From Candidatus Woesearchaeota archaeon (GTDB taxonomy: Archaea; Nanobdellota; Nanobdellia; Woesearchaeales; SM23-78): 15,836 bases of DNA. The notes beneath the pieces are model-generated. The model saw nothing but the letters and a program-made list of their open reading frames with translations, had not been told where the DNA came from and did no database searches. Below, one piece after another: positions 14,331 through 15,836 of the stretch; within the stretch, counting starts at the first letter, position 1, and the number at the start of each line of letters is the position of its first letter. The stretch is from the NCBI GenBank assembly GCA_019322375.1, contig JAHWIP010000055.1, forward strand, positions 1-15,836, given 5' to 3'. The position numbers were made by a program, and so were the translations under genes.

Positions 14331-15545
14331 TTAGTCAAACAAATCGTCTTCTAAGATTTTTTTTATTCTTAGTTCAATAGAAGTTGGCAGGATAAGGCTA
14401 ATCTCTCGTGTTCTTCCAAACCTTCCTTTTGATATCACTTTTGCGTTTATTATCCCTAGCATATCGAGCTCTGCGATAATATCAGACACTCTTCTCTGGG
14501 TGAGAGGCCTTAGTCCGACCTTGTTGCACAAATCCTTGTACGTGTCATATACCTCTCCTGTCTGGATTGTTTTATGCTTATTTTTGTTAAGCATGATTGA
14601 GTAAAGTGTGGACTGAAATTGTTTTGGCTGGTTTTTAACTATCTCTACGATTCTGTCACGCTCAATAGTGTCTTCTGCTTCGTCTATGTGTTTCATGGTT
14701 ATTTTTTGCTCTCCTTTTCTTTCTGCCAGCTCTCCTGCAACCCTTAGTAATTCCAAGGCTCTTCTTGCATCCCCATGCTCTCTTGCTGCATAAGCAGCGC
14801 ATTTCTGGATGACCCCTTCTCCAAGCACTTCTTTTTTGAATGCCTCTGTTGACCGCTCTTTGAGGATGTGCTGCAGTTGTACAGCATTATATGGTGGAAA
14901 AATAACTTCCTCTTCACTAAGAGAGCTTCTGACCCGCGGGTCAAGATTATTAGAAAAAGTTAAATCATTGCTTATGCCTATAATTGTTGTTTGTGAGTTC
15001 TTTAGCTCAGAATTGATTCTTGTAAGATTATATATCAGTTCATCGCCTGCTTTTTTTACAAGCTGGTCTATCTCATCGAGGACAAGCAGAATTATTTTTT
15101 TTTCTTCATCTATTGTCTTAAAAAATATAGTGTACACATCATCTGTGGGAAGGCCTGTTGAAGGTATTTCTTTTCCAAATTCCCTGGCTAGCTGAGCTAT
15201 CAGCCTGTACTCTGTATCAGCTACTTTTTTTAGCTTGCAATTGATATATATTATTTTAAGAGGGATTTTTTTATTGTCGGCAAGAGTGAGCATTTGGTCT
15301 GTGAGATAGCGTACAGAAAGGGTTTTTCCTGAGCCTGTTTTGCCGTAGATAAAGATATTTGAGGGTTTTTCTATTCTTAAAGCAGGGGATAGTATGTTTG
15401 CTATGTTGGTTATCTGCTTATCCCTGTGTTTTATTTCATTGGGAATGTATGTTGCCTGAAGCACCTTTTTGTTTTTAAACAAGGATTCTTTTTTTAGAAA
15501 TTGCTCAAAAATATTGTTTAGTTCTTTTTTCATGGTATCACTCAT
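14331..15545 (-). CDS. orc1: Orc1/Cdc6 replication initiator
   Basis: This initiator ATPase binds origin recognition boxes and loads MCM. Its 404 residues are typical. The AAA+ part shows Walker A GKTGSGKT (68-75), Walker B LVLDEID (154-160), sensor 1 N193 in ISND, an arginine-finger-type DPRVRSSL (202-209) and the sensor 2 stretch HGDARRALELLR (about 256-267). A C-terminal winged-helix domain (about 300-404) contains VGLRPLTQRRVSDIIAELD as its recognition region and a wing GRFGRTREI. The start is ATG at 15545, with Met5 as an alternative. A TATA box lies about 50 nt upstream and an ORB-like site lies between that box and the start codon, so the protein could repress its own gene. It heads the operon with both PolD subunits. 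Confidence 0.98.
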   Translation of the reverse strand: MSDTMKKELNNIFEQFLKKESLFKNKKVLQATYIPNEIKHRDKQITNIANILSPALRIEKPSNIFIYGKTGSGKTLSVRYLTDQMLTLADNKKIPLKIIYINCKLKKVADTEYRLIAQLAREFGKEIPSTGLPTDDVYTIFFKTIDEEKKIILLVLDEIDQLVKKAGDELIYNLTRINSELKNSQTTIIGISNDLTFSNNLDPRVRSSLSEEEVIFPPYNAVQLQHILKERSTEAFKKEVLGEGVIQKCAAYAAREHGDARRALELLRVAGELAERKGEQKITMKHIDEAEDTIERDRIVEIVKNQPKQFQSTLYSIMLNKNKHKTIQTGEVYDTYKDLCNKVGLRPLTQRRVSDIIAELDMLGIINAKVISKGRFGRTREISLILPTSIELRIKKILEDDLFD

Positions 15546-15573
15546 TGTTTTCTCTTTTTTGCTCGACGGGAGA

Positions 15574-15592
15574 TTTCCAGAAGAAACAAAGG
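15574..15592 (+). promoter_or_regulatory. Degenerate ORB-like motif, right-facing, in the orc1 leader
   Basis: TTTCCAGAAGAAACAAAGG resembles the ORB pattern (TTCCAG, then GAAAC, then AAGG), with two mismatches in the dyad and a short G run. Its G side points toward the AT-rich segment at 15593-15660. It overlaps the expected start site of orc1 transcription, downstream of the box at 15594-15601. Confidence 0.45.
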
Positions 15593-15593
15593 T

Positions 15594-15601
15594 TTATAAA
15601 G
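15594..15601 (-). promoter_or_regulatory. TATA box for the orc1 - polD operon
   Basis: TTTATAAA, symmetrical on both strands, is centred about 52 nt upstream of the orc1 ATG. Initiation near 15571 would give a leader of about 25 nt. It is the only strong box A found upstream of the three-gene operon. Confidence 0.55.
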
Positions 15602-15670
15602 TTTGTTTTCCCATGGAATATATTAATTAAAATATATAATAAAACATATAATCTGAAATCATGCCCTGAG

Positions 15671-15689
15671 CCCTTGATTTCCACTGGGG
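15671..15689 (-). promoter_or_regulatory. ORB-like motif, left-facing, upstream of orc1
   Basis: The minus strand reads CCCCAGTGGAAATCAAGGG, a close match to the ORB pattern with an intact CAGTGGAAA core and a G run. A TTTCCACTGG core is shared exactly with the site at 8187-8196. It faces the degenerate motif at 15574-15592 across a strongly AT-rich segment. Confidence 0.62.
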
Positions 15690-15768
15690 TGGGTTATGGA
15701 AAAAAGATTTGGTTGCAATTAGAATTCATGGAAAAATAATTTAGCCACAATCAGTATTTTCTCTCTAA

Positions 15769-15803
15769 ATAATAAATAATTTCAACATAATAAATAATTT
15801 CAA
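15769..15803 (+). repeat. AT-rich 18-nt tandem repeat
   Basis: ATAATAAATAATTTCAA occurs at 15769-15785 and again at 15787-15803, separated by one C, so the period is 18 nt. AATAAATA-like DNA continues to the window end. It could serve as a duplex-unwinding segment of the adjacent candidate origin. Confidence 0.6.
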
Positions 15804-15836
15804 TATAGAAAAATAATAAATATAAATAATAAATAT

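Larger units (their letters stand above)
15546..15836. other. Candidate replication origin upstream of orc1/cdc6
   Basis: These 291 nt contain no gene I can support. They hold the orc1 TATA box, an inverted pair of ORB-like motifs, an AT-rich core (about 15593-15660) and, from 15750 to the edge, very AT-rich DNA with a tandem repeat. Archaeal origins often sit next to orc1/cdc6 with ORBs flanking a duplex-unwinding element, which is the layout seen here. The right boundary is cut by the window. Confidence 0.6.

Noticed and set aside
15545..15739. Plus-strand ORF of 64 codons in the orc1 upstream region
   Set aside because: No family resemblance and no ribosome site, and it covers the AT-rich ORB-bearing region. 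A non-coding origin or promoter role explains the segment better.
15769..15836. AT-rich repeats at the right edge as a CRISPR array
   Set aside because: The period is only 18 nt with a single-base separator and no spacers, so it is simple tandem AT-rich DNA.

Overview
The window is archaeal chromosome, and several information-processing genes in it have no bacterial counterpart. These are both subunits of D-family DNA polymerase, an Orc1/Cdc6 initiator, MCM, an RPA32-like single-strand DNA-binding protein, TBP, aIF2 beta and the Rpp30-type subunit of RNase P. Promoters look archaeal: TTTATAAA-type boxes lie about 25-30 nt ahead of leaderless or short-leader genes, and some genes have GGTGG/GGAGG ribosome sites. 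AT-rich spacers, compact genes and a large Cys-rich secreted protein would fit a DPANN lineage such as Woesearchaeota or Pacearchaeota. That placement is an inference; no rRNA is present.

Layout, left to right. Positions 1-2652 (minus) hold the first 884 codons of a secreted, Cys-rich protein that runs off the left edge. Next come RNase P subunit 3 (minus) and, divergently, a SpoIIM-family membrane protein (plus). A minus-strand block follows: TBP with an unusual Lys/Arg-rich N-terminal tail (7172-7963), then MCM (5041-7056), then an RPA32-like protein (4254-4868). The 475-bp divergent spacer 7964-8438 contains no gene I can support but is rich in sites. On the plus strand are aIF2 beta (8439-8849) and acylphosphatase (8893-9171). 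The right half is a leftward operon, orc1/cdc6 - polD small subunit - polD large subunit (15545 down to 9168), headed by an AT-rich non-coding region.

Two regions are not explained by genes. (1) ORB-like initiator-binding motifs (TTCC-A/T-GTGGAAA followed by a G run) occur as inward-facing pairs flanking an AT-rich core. One pair is immediately upstream of orc1/cdc6 (15574-15689). The other is in the TBP/aIF2 beta spacer (8103-8197). Both are candidate replication origins in a segment that also encodes the initiator, helicase, polymerase and RPA. (2) Two diverged copies of a GC-rich, hairpin-forming element of about 126-141 nt lie at 4891-5031 (minus-oriented) and 8236-8361 (plus-oriented). 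Their ends pair in long stems that stay complementary although the sequences differ. I cannot assign this element to any RNA family I know.

Most of the window can be read as one replication and gene-expression neighbourhood. Orc1/Cdc6 would bind the ORB sites and load MCM, RPA32 would take part in single-strand protection, and PolD (with a C-terminal PIP-like motif on its large subunit) would synthesise DNA on the PCNA clamp.
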